A program made the translations under genes and the position numbers. The notes under the pieces were generated by a model. That model had not been told where the DNA came from, made no database searches, and saw only the letters and a list, made by a program, of their open reading frames with translations. From NCBI GenBank assembly GCA_014529385.2, contig CM043965.1, forward strand, positions 65,009,190 to 65,073,189: a stretch of DNA of 64,000 nt. Direction: 5' to 3'. This DNA is from Adiantum capillus-veneris (taxonomy: Eukaryota > Streptophyta > Polypodiopsida > Polypodiales > Pteridaceae). Shown here piece by piece: positions 12,873-23,039 of the stretch. Position 1 is the stretch's first letter. Every line of letters starts with the position of its first letter.

Positions 12873-13537
12873 CATTTTCTATTTTTCAAATACCCTGAGA
12901 TGGTGTTCCATGCACTAAGCATTGGTTCATGGCTTGCAGGTAACTCCACTATGTTTATTCAAATGACATTAAAAATTTCCCTAGAGAAATGTGCCGGACA
13001 TGGAGTTCTTTAATATGCTCATGCTAGAAGCTGATGTGTTGATGCCAGGACACATGGTTCCGCCTATGGGTGACGGGGACATTGCCATCCCAGTGTCGGG
13101 GTTGACACATCCATACACAATGACTAGTCATGATGAGTACATGCAGATAGTACAGGGGAGGCTAAGATAGCCAAGTTTACGTAGATTTTTTTTCAGCGTT
13201 CGAACGTCTCATGTATGACCTACTAGTGTCAAGGCCCGACCTAGCAACTGTAGTGGGAGCATTTACAGCACGGATTGTCAGACGTATGGTGACTGACACT
13301 AGCATGATGCATTGTGGAGCTTTGCAGACTTGACAGAGTTGAATGTGGGATTTACATGCAGGCTTTAGCATGGATACGCACGATCGCCTATTTCTAGAGC
13401 TGATACGACTGCATGTAGATCGACTGAGCAAGCCAGTGGCCATAGGTTAAGAGAGTTTCTTACCTGTTTTAATGTACATACTAGTAGCTTAGCTAGTAGG
13501 ACTCACTTATCGACACATTTGCCTTTAAGTAGGAGAT

Positions 13538-13790
13538 TGTTGGGGTTAAAGGCAAAGTGCCTTTACCCACAGTCTGTAGTCGCTTACCCGTGGCCGGCGG
13601 GCAGGTCACCCACTACCTACACTTCCTTATTCATGTAGCTATACACTGAATAAGGAGCTCCTCATATATTCTTGGAGATTGCTCCACCCACACATCGTGC
13701 TCTTTCTTCTCCCCTTCCTCGCACACACCGCATTGTGCACGTACGCATCCGCACAAGCCCACTCACACTTCTTAAGCAAGCCAACCACCT
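13538..13790 (+). mobile_element. Copia-type LTR start (3' LTR or solo), right end uncertain
   Basis: TGTTGGGGTTAAAGGCAAAG follows a purine-rich tract (AAGTAGGAGAT), the same layout as the 3' LTR of copia B at 49144 (GTGGGAGGT then TGTTGGGTTAAAGGCC). No primer-binding site follows and I cannot place the right end. The preceding 13020-13500 has weak open frames but no recognisable copia domain. Confidence 0.45.
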
Positions 13791-14377
13791 TTGGGACATA
13801 TGAAATTATTAGGGACTTTACCTAACATAATTCCTCCCATGAGGTTGCATAGGCTTCATCTCTCCCAAATCATTCTCAACATGTTTAATGGGGTTTTAAG
13901 GCCTTTCCCCCATGGTGTCCTTTTGCGTAATGGACAACTACCCTCTGGTTTGCACCCTTGATGAAAAATGTGCTAAGATGAGACGCTTCTATGTTTGCAC
14001 CTTATAATGTGCAAGATAGTACCAAAGGTATTTGCCAAGCCCAATTCAGGGACAAAATGCCCCAATCAAAGCCAGGTCTCTAGCAACCAAAGTTACCCAA
14101 AAATGACTCACTTCCTTCTAGAAAAAAAGTCTCAAAGATGAGGAGGAAAAGGTGTGTAGACAAATGCTCCCAGCTAGCTGAGCTTAAGCCCACCTCTCCC
14201 CCAAATTTTGACACTCAAAACCAGATCACCCAACTCAGAGCTAACCTTCACAAAGAAGAAATTATTGGCTTGCTTCACATCAAAACCTTCTTCAAAGAGC
14301 TGTATTCCAGTAAAATAGATAAACACAAGAAGTTTTGGAGAAATTCTCACAATATTTCCCTCATTGTGACTTACCTC

Positions 14378-14457
14378 AACATCATGAGCTTCTGTGAGGG
14401 AGGCGCCGCATACCTAGCTAGGTATGCGGCGCCTCCCTCACAGAAGCTCATGATGTT
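14378..14457. repeat. Perfect 80-bp palindrome (two 40-bp arms, no spacer)
   Basis: The arms 14378-14417 and 14418-14457 are exact reverse complements with no loop, meeting at CCTAG/CTAGG. The arms are GC-rich (GAGGGAGGCGCCGCATACC) inside AT-rich LINE sequence. The RNA would form an uninterrupted hairpin on either strand. Origin is unclear: a MITE-like insertion, a fold-back repair product, or an assembly artefact. Confidence 0.95.
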
Positions 14458-14754
14458 ATGCATTATATGGAAAACATTGAGAAAGACTCCGTTTTCCTAC
14501 ATGAGAAAACTTCTAAATCTTCTTGTGAACAGACCAAAGAAAGGTTTAAAATCTTTAAAAGGAAAGCAATCAGAGACCACATCCATGCTACTAAAAATTG
14601 ATGGATGACAAGCTAACTCTATTGAGGGGAACTTGGAGATGGACACTATACACTTCCGTAAGCTCTTTAAGAAAGATGACTCCTCTCACCCACCAAAGAA
14701 GCCCTAAGCATTTACCAAAGTTATAGCCCTAAGGATCACACATCCTCGCTAAAT

Positions 14755-15050
14755 GGCTCAACACTGAGCAAAAGGGGTTCATCAAGGGGAGGAGAATCCT
14801 TGAGGCAGTGATATCCCTTTGGGAAGGTAATGATTATGCATACGAATCTAATCAAGGCTTTAAAGTAGATTTTGACAAGGCCTATGATAGGTTGGAGTGG
14901 GAGGCTCAACACTGAGCAAAAGGGGTTCATCAAGGGGAGGAGAATCCTTGAGGCAGTGATATCCCTTTGGGAAGGTAATTATGCATACGAATCTAATCAA
15001 GGCTTTAAAGTAGATTTTGACAAGTCCTATGATAGGTTGGAGTGGGAGGC
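14755..15050 (+). repeat. 148-bp tandem duplication within the LINE RT
   Basis: Unit starts (GGCTCAACACTGAGCAAAAG) lie at 14755 and 14903. The second unit has a 3-base deletion, so both keep the same reading frame. Confidence 0.95.
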
Positions 15051-15080
15051 TACTGTCCTATTTTCAATGCTACAGAAAAA

Positions 15081-16194
15081 CTAGATGGGAAACTTAATGT
15101 ACTCCCTTTCCATTCAAGAAACTATCCTATTTTACTCCCTTCCATATAGAAGGGTAGTAATTTTTTTAGCCAACAAAGTGGGGGAATTTCTATTAGAAGG
15201 AGACAAAGCACATCAGAAGAGTTTCAAAGAAAATACATACTAATCAAAGACTTGAGACCAAGTGTCCACAAGCCTGCACTTAAACATAAGGGTATACATA
15301 CAATCCAATAGGCTATTCATTCCTAATTTCTTCCAACACCCGCTGTAGTTTGATCGGAAAATCATGATCCGCATCTTCCATCTTTTGGTTAAGGAAATAG
15401 ACTTCCTCACAAGCTTCTAAAGCCTAGTTGTTGGTTTCATGAAGTTGAGAAGTACTCCACCCAATAGTGCGAGTCCCCAAAAACTAGTATATCATGTCAC
15501 ATCTAGCATTGTGAACCAATTCCAGCTTAGCTTTGGTATCAAGTAGCTTGGTAAACCATGTCATGATACCATGCATTCTTGTGCTTCCAAATGGCCCACA
15601 AGAACCCCCCCCCTAGCCTTGTTCCAAGATTTAGTGAGGATTCCTATTTGGCCTTCTATGAGGAGTTACATCCGAGTCACTTCTTTCTACAAAATTTTAA
15701 ATAAAGATACAAAGGTAGAATTATTAAATGAGAAATTCATAAATAGCTAAGGGAGAGTTCCCATTTGTTTTGTGTTGCACTAACAACAAATTCATGTATT
15801 TAGTTGGGCTTTTGCTAGTTTTTGCCATGTTCGAAAAGCTTGATGGAGGATTAGCCAGAGTAGCACAAACTTCTTGGGGGGGATTATGAGACTTCAAATC
15901 TCTTCAAATTTGAATGTCCATTGAGCTCTAGAGTAATTCACTTGCCATTTATTATTGAGTTTGTTGAAGAGGGAATAAGAGGTAGGACTAGGAGAGCTAG
16001 GTGGGTGACAGAGCTTAAATCCCCCTCCCAAGTGAAGGCAGAGTATCTTGGGGGCTCTAGAAGATGAATAGCCCAATGGAGATCACTTTGTAGGCATTGC
16101 AATCTCTCGAGAATAGGCTTCATTTCCCAAGGAGAGAGCTCAAATTTTATGGCTAACTCTCCGAGGAATTAATTTTTTTTATCATACCAATTTC
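15081..16194. other. Intergenic, decayed repeats, no gene seen
   Basis: AT-rich sequence without a recognisable domain. A segment near 15115-15175 (TTCCATATAGAAGGGTAG) resembles part of the dispersed repeat at 12100. Confidence 0.4.
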
Positions 16195-16378
16195 ATCTTA
16201 TATTCTATCCCAAATATGTTTCTTAATCACAAAAATCGACTTGTAAATTTTGTGATATCCCCATGTCATTTTAATAGGAATCAACAAAGATCCCTTCACT
16301 TCTCTTGAAGGGAATGAAAAGGCGCGCATGAGCGCCTATCTTTTAAAAGAATAGGAAGCCCTTCAAATCCTAACATCG
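16195..16378 (+). repeat. Dispersed repeat, copy 2
   Basis: Collinear with 12000-12185. Both end at the same CTTCAAATCCTAAC motif. Confidence 0.55.
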
Positions 16379-16444
16379 ATGGGTTGATTGCAAACTTAAT
16401 GATCTCAAAGTCAATGCCAACATGGGATATAAAATATGGAAAAA

Positions 16445-16612
16445 TTTTGAGCATGTTGACAAAAACTCTAATCGTCTACTCAATCAATATTGGCAAAATA
16501 AAGATAAATAGGTCTACACGCTCAATATTTTGAGCGTGTTGGCGGAAAGTCTAATCGTCTACTCAATAAATATTGGCAAAATAAAGATAAATAGGTCTAC
16601 AATGATCTAAAT
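16445..16612 (+). repeat. 83-bp tandem duplication
   Basis: Units start TTTTGAGC at 16445 and 16528 and share TCTAATCGTCTACTCAAT and AAAGATAAATAGGTCTACA. Confidence 0.9.
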
Positions 16613-16724
16613 CAAGTAATCCGTGTCCCAAGGGTATAGTGGGTAGGTTTGGGAAATTTGAGGTCGGAATAACCATCTCATATAGGCCAAATTACCAAAT
16701 CCAATCATTTGTGCCTTGAGACCT

Positions 16725-16748
16725 TGTGTGCGCGCGCGCACACACACA
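16725..16748. repeat. Alternating purine-pyrimidine tract (possible Z-DNA)
   Basis: TGTGTGCGCGCGCGCACACA (16725-16744) is a perfect 20-bp palindrome of alternating purines and pyrimidines, continuing to 16748. Confidence 0.8.
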
Positions 16749-17468
16749 ATGCTACTATGTACTTTCGCGCACACACAACGCTACTATGTACTTTCCCTTG
16801 ATGAGCTAGCATGCATGCCATTGTTAGACCCCGTTACTTTGGACAACCATGACACACTTGATTCTAATACATTAAACAACATTTCTATTCCTACTTTGAG
16901 GGTGTCAAGTGTCGAATGGATAGAGAATAGATCAAGCGCAAAACAAAAGAGTCAAGGTAGAAAAATGATCATAGAGGTCATTGTTGCCAACTCACACCAA
17001 ATCTGAACAATAGGTTCATGGCATAATATACAACTCTTTTAATGTGACAAATCACTTTTGTTGAGGTCCAATGATGGCCATCATGACAAGTGCTCAAAAT
17101 TCAATTCTGAATTCACCAACAGTTCTGGGATGCTTAGGATAACCCTCATATGTGTTTGGATCACAAATGTAGCTCCGAGAGGGCCACTCTATAATCAAAT
17201 TTGGCAAAAGGCCTACAAAGCATCATTTTACACGAAGGTGACAAAAAAGGATCAAACTCAACTAAATTTCACAGAAAGATTTTATAGACCATGAGGATGT
17301 AGTATATCAAGTCAAACTTTGAATTGGACACCTACATGGGCTTTAGACCATCAAATAGATAGAAAGATGCACTACAAGGCAAAAGAATGCAATCAAGGGG
17401 CAAAGAAAGTACAAAAGTTAAGGATTCTTGACTGTTGTTAAATCAGTGGATCTACTCCCAATCTTAGG
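16749..17468. other. No reliable gene
   Basis: Open frames at 16716-17006 and 17058-17294 have no recognisable domain. Position just upstream of copia G suggests decayed internal sequence of that element. Confidence 0.35.
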
Positions 17469-18660
17469 GTGCAAAACCCTTGGGCTGACGTGGATATGTT
17501 CTCACAAAGCATTGTAGAGGCTCATGCCTTCCTCTGTTCCTACTCCCTCGTGCAAAGGGAGAACACTTGCAACCATTCAGATAGTTTTTGCCCTTGCTAC
17601 TATTTTGGGTGGCTAGTTTTTCAGATGGATGTTGCTTTATCTTTTTTCAATGGTGATTTAGAGGAGGTGTATGTGGAGCAACCTCCAAGCTTCAAGGATC
17701 GAGACTTCGCAGACATGGTTTGCAGTTGCTTAAGGCTCTCTGTAGCCTAAATAAATCCCCTCGAGCGCGGTACTAGAGGATAGACTCTTTCTTTCTAAGA
17801 CACTCCTTTCGACGGTTTTCTGCAGACCTAGATTTATACATTTACCGTGAGGGAGGATTGGTGACACTTGTTATTCTCTATGTGGACGATCTTGTGTTTA
17901 CAAGTAGCCATGTTGAGCACATCTGCAATACTATGGAGACCTTGGCTAAGGAGTTCGAGATAATAGATCTTGGCTTGCTTCATCATTTTCTAAGATTGGA
18001 GATATGGCAAACAGAGGGGGTCATCTTTCTCTCCGAGGAGTGCTATATCCAAGAATTGTTGGAAGCATTTGGTATGACCGAGTGCAAACCTATCTCAACT
18101 TGTATGGACCCCAATCCAAAGTTGTCCTTCCACTTGTAGCAGATGCTACACAGTATCGAAAACTGGTCGGTTCCCTCCTTTGGGTACTCAACACCCGGTT
18201 TGATGTCAGGTTTCCAGTGGGGCTTCTCAATTTTTTCATGCAGAAACCCACCAAATCACATTTGGAGCAGGCTCTTCGAAATCCACAGTATTTAAAGGCA
18301 ACCAAGCCATTAAGCATTCACTATGTGGCTGGAGGTGCAGACTCCCATATCATTCTACGAGGATGGAGTGATTCGAATGGTGGAGATCCAGATGAACGAC
18401 GACCAGCTACATGTCCACCTTTTCTTTTGGATTAGAACCACTTTCATGGAGGAGCAAGAAACAGCCAACAATTGCCTTATCTTCCATAGAGGCAAAGTAC
18501 CTAGCTGTGTGCAGTGCTACATGTGAGTCAGTGTGGATTTGGATGTTGCTTTTGGAGATGAGCTTTCACCAATAGACGACCATCATGTACACTTACAACC
18601 AGAGTTGTATAGCCATTGCGAGGAACCCGGTGTTCCATGCTCGAACCAGGCATATCTAGG
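17469..18660 (+). pseudogene. Copia G: broken Ty1/copia RT and RNase H
   Basis: RT motifs appear in order: FQMDVALSFFNGDLEEVYVE at about 17625, ILYVDDLVFTSS at about 17872 (the YVDD box with both catalytic aspartates), then a block around VGSLLWVLNTR at 18170. RNase H remnants follow, with an AKYLAVCSATCESVW-like block near 18490 and ARNPVFHARTRHI near 18620-18650, spread over at least three frames. Gag, protease and integrase are missing. LTRs were not identified. Confidence 0.8.
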
Positions 18661-19824
18661 ATTTGCCTATATATGCAACCTCCCCCCCTTGTACTTTCGC
18701 CATGTGTTAATCAGTGCAAAGATCCAACTCTCTCTCTCTCTCTCTCTCGTGTTTTGTTGTTGCTAGCGTTATGTGTCACATTCTCTCTCTAGCGTTTACT
18801 CTCACCTCCATCGATCTCTCTTTCGTTTTCTCCCTCAACGATCCCTCTTCCTACAACTGGCGCTCCTTCATCCTTGTCGTGTGGACACCCTCTCGGTGTG
18901 GGGTGAGTTCCCGTGCCCATTGTGGCCGAGATGCGCTAGGAGCTTGACGACAAGGAGATCCATCACGATAGATACAAGATCTATTGACTACCTAGTACAA
19001 AGAGGAGGTTTGCTCGAAGTTGCAGACAAGTTCATCCAACGATTCACCCTTTTCCGCCGCACCTTTGACAAGCATCATAAGTTGATCGAGAAAACAGCCA
19101 TCAAAGACGCATCAACTAACCAATTGAAAAGACATGGGGATGTAAAACTTGGCGACTCCCAAGAATCAAACCTCCACTCTTCAGAAACAACATAAACTGA
19201 ATTACATATCAAACCCCTTTCATTCCACAAGAACCTAGCTTGTATGTAGACATATTGCTTTCCGAGAACACACACTCATGTTTAATTTTTAGCACGAACA
19301 ACAATTAAAATCCCAACTAAAAAGGTTTCTGTAAATTCATTGGAATTCTCCTTGAGAACAACACCAGTATACAATCAAATTCTTGGCTAGGCTACAACCG
19401 CACAGGCATAGCTGTCTTTACCAGAACAGTGGGCATAAATTCTTGGGTAGGCAACAACAGAACAGGCTTTACCAGAATTGTGGGCATGGTGATGTATAAA
19501 CAGCCTCTGCCTCTTGCCTCTCAAAAGATTACACTTTTAAGTGCTTCAGCTGAAAACCCTTCGCTATGCTGTAGAGTAGGATGGAAATTGACAGTAACTT
19601 TGAAGACCACAATAAACTCTTTGATAAATCCAGAGCAACTTCACATATGCTTAACAGAGAAAATCATGTGACCCGTAATGATGACGAAAAGCAAGTTGCT
19701 CCACTCTTCAAAACATATCATCGTTCTGCATTCCATGAACTAGTCAATTCCAAGACTCGAATGCCCCTCAGAATCAGCCTGCAAATCCACCAACAAACAT
19801 CAATAACCACCGGATGCATAGTTG
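18661..19824. other. Spacer between copia G and the PRPP synthetase gene
   Basis: Contains a short (CT)n at 18727-18748, an unrecognised open frame around 18773-19195, and a degenerate 59-bp tandem repeat at about 19379-19490 (ATTCTTGGCTAGGC / ATTCTTGGGTAGGC). The part just below 19825 would be the 3' untranslated region of the minus-strand gene. No other gene recognised. Confidence 0.45.
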
Positions 19825-21033
19825 TCAACAGGAAGGTGAGATATCGCTACTCACAGAACTATCATCATAAACCCGCCAGATGGTTTCCCCAAGAAGATTT
19901 GCCACGGACAAGACCGTCAGTTGAGGAAAATAATTTCTCTCTTTCACCGGTATTGAGTTGGTGATTATGACTTCTTGGAAAAGACCTCCTGAGAGACGCT
20001 CAATGGCTGGAGGACTGGTTAGAAAAACATAGAATACAAGTCATATAAAGCATGTACAGCAGAATATCATGAATCAAGAACAGCTGAATGTAAATACGAC
20101 CTGAATACTGCATGTGTGCTGCAGGCATACACTTCCCTTGCGCCTTCTTGATGAAGAAGGGCTGCTCCATTAGTAATGGTCCCTACTCAGAAAAACCTCA
20201 CAATAAAACATGTGATGCAACACAACTATTAATCACAATTACTCAAAACATACGCATAGGTGTCTCACCAGCAGTGTCTATCATATCATCCACCATTACA
20301 GCAACCTTGCCTTTCACATCACCAATAAGGTTCATTACCTACATCAGCGGATATGTATTATAAGTAAATAGCAAATAAGATGGATAAATAAAAGAATGAG
20401 CACCGGTAGCCTTGGACGCAAGCCTCATAAAACAATTTCCGACTAGATGCTAACTGACAGACAAATATGGGTGTGAACCTCTCTGTCAGAATTAGTTGGA
20501 AGACCCCTATGCATGTTACAGAGGAGTGCGACGTGCAAGATGATTCTAACCTTGAACCTCATAAGTTGTTGCCAGAGGCAAACCCAAAAAAGTGAAATTG
20601 GTATCAACAAACCAAGAACCATTTTTGTAGGGACAAGTTGTGTGTACTTCTGCAACATTGTGTCCTTGCCGCCTCTTGTCAACAATGGCTAGAGGTGCAT
20701 CCGATAATTTCTTGGCAAAAGCCCGTGCCCGAGCAACACCGCCAACATCAGGAGAGACCACCACCAAATCTTGTGAGGAAATCATCTTGCTAGCAAGGTA
20801 GTCCAAAATAACAGGCTGAACGAAAATCAAGTTAGAGGGACCAATAATCTTTCTGACTATCGAACAAGAAACGAAAAGCCCTGACTCACCTGACCATGGA
20901 CATGGTCCACAGGAATGTCAAAATAGCCAATAGATTGCCCGGAGTGCAGATCACATGCAAGGACACGGTTTGCTCCAGCTTCAGTAATCAAGTTTGCAAC
21001 AAGTTTCGCAGCTATTGATTCGCGGCCATGGGT
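19825..21033 (-). CDS. PRS: Ribose-phosphate pyrophosphokinase (PRPP synthetase), C-terminal five exons
   Basis: The enzyme transfers pyrophosphate from ATP to ribose-5-phosphate to make PRPP for nucleotide, histidine, tryptophan and NAD synthesis. Minus-strand exons are 21033-20890, 20815-20648, 20338-20269, 20182-20101 and 20014-19825. All introns obey GT-AG and all phases join, giving about 217 residues without a stop until TGA at 19827-19825. Family motifs are [37 protein letters not shown], the flexible-loop [10 protein letters not shown], the PRPP-binding [11 protein letters not shown], and the C-terminal [12 protein letters not shown]. Plant homologues are about 320 residues mature, so the N-terminal third (the segment before THGRES) is missing. 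Upstream on this strand lie intron sequence and then copia F at 21405. Either the 5' exons lie beyond a very large transposon-filled intron or the gene is truncated. The exact isoform (plastid or other) cannot be told. Confidence 0.92.
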
Positions 21034-21404
21034 CTGGTTAAACAGAAAATAAAACGTTCAGATATGACGCACACACAGCTGTTGACTCATGGCCACTGAC
21101 TCATGGCCATCGCCCATCATGATTAGCCTTGACCCACTACTACCAAAATGCCTCTTGAGCCTCTCAATGTATGTCCCTAATTAAGTCAGATAGTTTCCAA
21201 AACCGCAAGAGACAACGCTTAGCTTCCTTATCCAAATTTCAACACACCCAATCCCATGTGTCTTCCATAGCTCTTTCAGTATGAGGACTGCTCTGTTAAT
21301 ATACCCTTTAAAACAGAAATCAAACCAGATCAATCTGAAACCCACATAAATTCATGCAACATCTCAAAACAACATAACTTTTACAATCTAATCGAGCATC
21401 ATGT

Positions 21405-21607
21405 TGATGAGTGCACACTGCAGAAGGGATGCAAGGGCTGAGAGATTAGGGTTTTGAGTGAGAGAGAGAGAGAGAGAGAGAGAGTGAGTTTGGTGGGGCT
21501 TATTCTCACACCCTATTGTTCTATATTATCAATAAAAAAGAATGAGATTAGGCTTAGTGAGCGGTTAGTATGTGATGGTATTGACCTAATGGCCTTTATC
21601 CTCAACA
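21405..21607 (-). mobile_element. 3' LTR of copia F
   Basis: On the minus strand the LTR starts TGTTGAGGATAAAGG right after the tract GGTGGGAGGC (21608-21617) and ends GCACTCATCA, the same ending as copia B LTRs. A (GA)n run lies at about 21463-21484. The 5' LTR is missing, so a target duplication cannot be checked. Confidence 0.65.
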
Positions 21608-21617
21608 GCCTCCCACC

Positions 21618-22440
21618 AATGTGCCAATAAGTAGAGAAAGGGGTAAGTAGAGTATGATAAATCTCAATACCCATCAAGTCACGACACTACAAAACACTTA
21701 GAGGTAAACTCTTCGTGAGAAGGACAGCAAGGTTGTCGTGTGTGTGCACCTTGACAAGCTGGATGCACTGGTCCTCGAGCATCTCCCGAATAGAAAGATA
21801 CTTGATTTCAATGTGCTTTGTTTTTGCATGAGACAAAGGATTTCGTGCCAGTTGAATATCACTTTGACTGTCACAATGCAATATCGGAATCTCAACATTA
21901 ACGCCTAAATCTCCCACTAGACAAGCAAGCAAAATAGCTTCTTTGCAAGCTTCACAGGCGGCCCCATATTCTGCCTTCGTGATTGATTGAGCAATGCAAT
22001 CTTGCAAGCCCAATCTCCATGATATTGCACCCTCAACAAATGTGAAAACATAGCCACTATTGGGCCTTCTATTGTCCACATTCCTTACATAATCAACATC
22101 TGTGTATCCTTTTACACGTGCCTCCTTGTTTCCAAAGCATTAGCATTTGTCCTTTGTACCGCTTAAATATCTCGTCGCTCCTTTCACTGCCTCCCAATGC
22201 TTCTTACCAGGATTAGACATGTATCTGCTAACTACTCCCATTGCAAATGCAATGTCTGGATGTGTAGCAATCATGGCATACATCAAGCTACCAACAACAA
22301 ATGCATAAGAAACCTTGGCCATTTACTCAATCTGAGATAAGTAAAGCATTTTCTTGCTCCTACCTCTAACAATCCTCATACCAGAAAGTAATTGGCTTCT
22401 CCTAAATTCTTCATATCTAAGTTTTTGTACAACTCGCCGG
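21618..22440 (-). pseudogene. Copia F: RNase H and end of RT, truncated
   Basis: Minus-strand frames give YAFVVGSLMYAMIATHPDIA and HWEAVKGATRYLSGTKDKC, then the RNase H segment with LHCDSQSDIQLARNP and KTKHIEIKYLSIRE. The expected TTEAEY box reads ITKAEYGA. At about 22320-22430 the RT end (DMKNLGEANYF) joins the next block with a deletion of roughly 30 residues. Similarity stops at about 22440, so gag, protease, integrase and most of RT are gone. It lies upstream of the PRPP synthetase exons in the same orientation. Confidence 0.8.
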
Positions 22441-23034
22441 CTGTAGAGTAATCTAGAAGTTGCCAATGCTTTGGTGAAGAGTTGTTGGAAGTGGGATGCT
22501 TATTGCATACTTCGTTTGTTCAATGCGTGGCTAATTTGGTCGGGATTTTGACCATACATAACAAAAATTTGTGCATGGCTTGTGAACGAAACAAATGCGT
22601 TCCGATTATGTTTATTGAGCAGATTTATGATTGATTGTGCATCTTGCGTTTTTGTGCTTGCTTATGCACATTGCTAATTATTTTGATACACGGTCCTCTG
22701 GATTCTGCTTATGTACGTATTTGTGGAGCCATCTTGGCCAGTATGCAATCCCAAGCATTTCTGAGAATTGGTCAAGAAGATAGCTATTTTTGAGACTTGA
22801 CTATCGTGGTGTTATTGCTTAGCCTTTTGTGAGGGTCGTGTGTGAGTTTTCTAAAGCAGAACACTGGGGGCCGGGTTACCCAATGCAAGGTGGATTAGGT
22901 CGCTGGAGTTCTCCTTATCATGGCTTTGCCATACGATATGTAAGAGAGTGGACATAGGTGCTCGACATATGTGTTCATGATCTATTTACATTAAGAGATG
23001 CGGTGATTCTTGACTCTTCTTGTTGAGATACTGG
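22441..23034. other. No recognisable feature
   Basis: Sequence between truncated copia F and N0. No open frame or repeat match seen. It could be leader or LTR sequence of copia D, whose gag begins after N0. Confidence 0.35.
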
Positions 23035-23039
23035 CAGAT

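Larger units (their letters stand above)
14000..15080 (+). pseudogene. Fragmented LINE (non-LTR) reverse transcriptase
   Basis: The 14138-14608 frame resembles the linker between endonuclease and RT of plant LINEs. 14755-15050 encodes an RT block twice: EQKGFIKGRRILEAVISLWE, then VDFDKAYDRLEWE, the usual plant LINE motif around RT domains 1-3. Frames are shifted and stopped, the catalytic box further downstream is absent, and a palindrome sits in the middle. It is a dead fragment. Confidence 0.7.

Noticed and set aside
18773-19195. Host gene between copia G and PRS
   Set aside because: Open frame without recognisable domain or splice support; left as spacer.
20112-20363. Plus-strand ORF over the PRPP synthetase exons
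   Set aside because: Shadow of minus-strand exons 20101-20182 and 20269-20338, which have the family motifs and splice sites.
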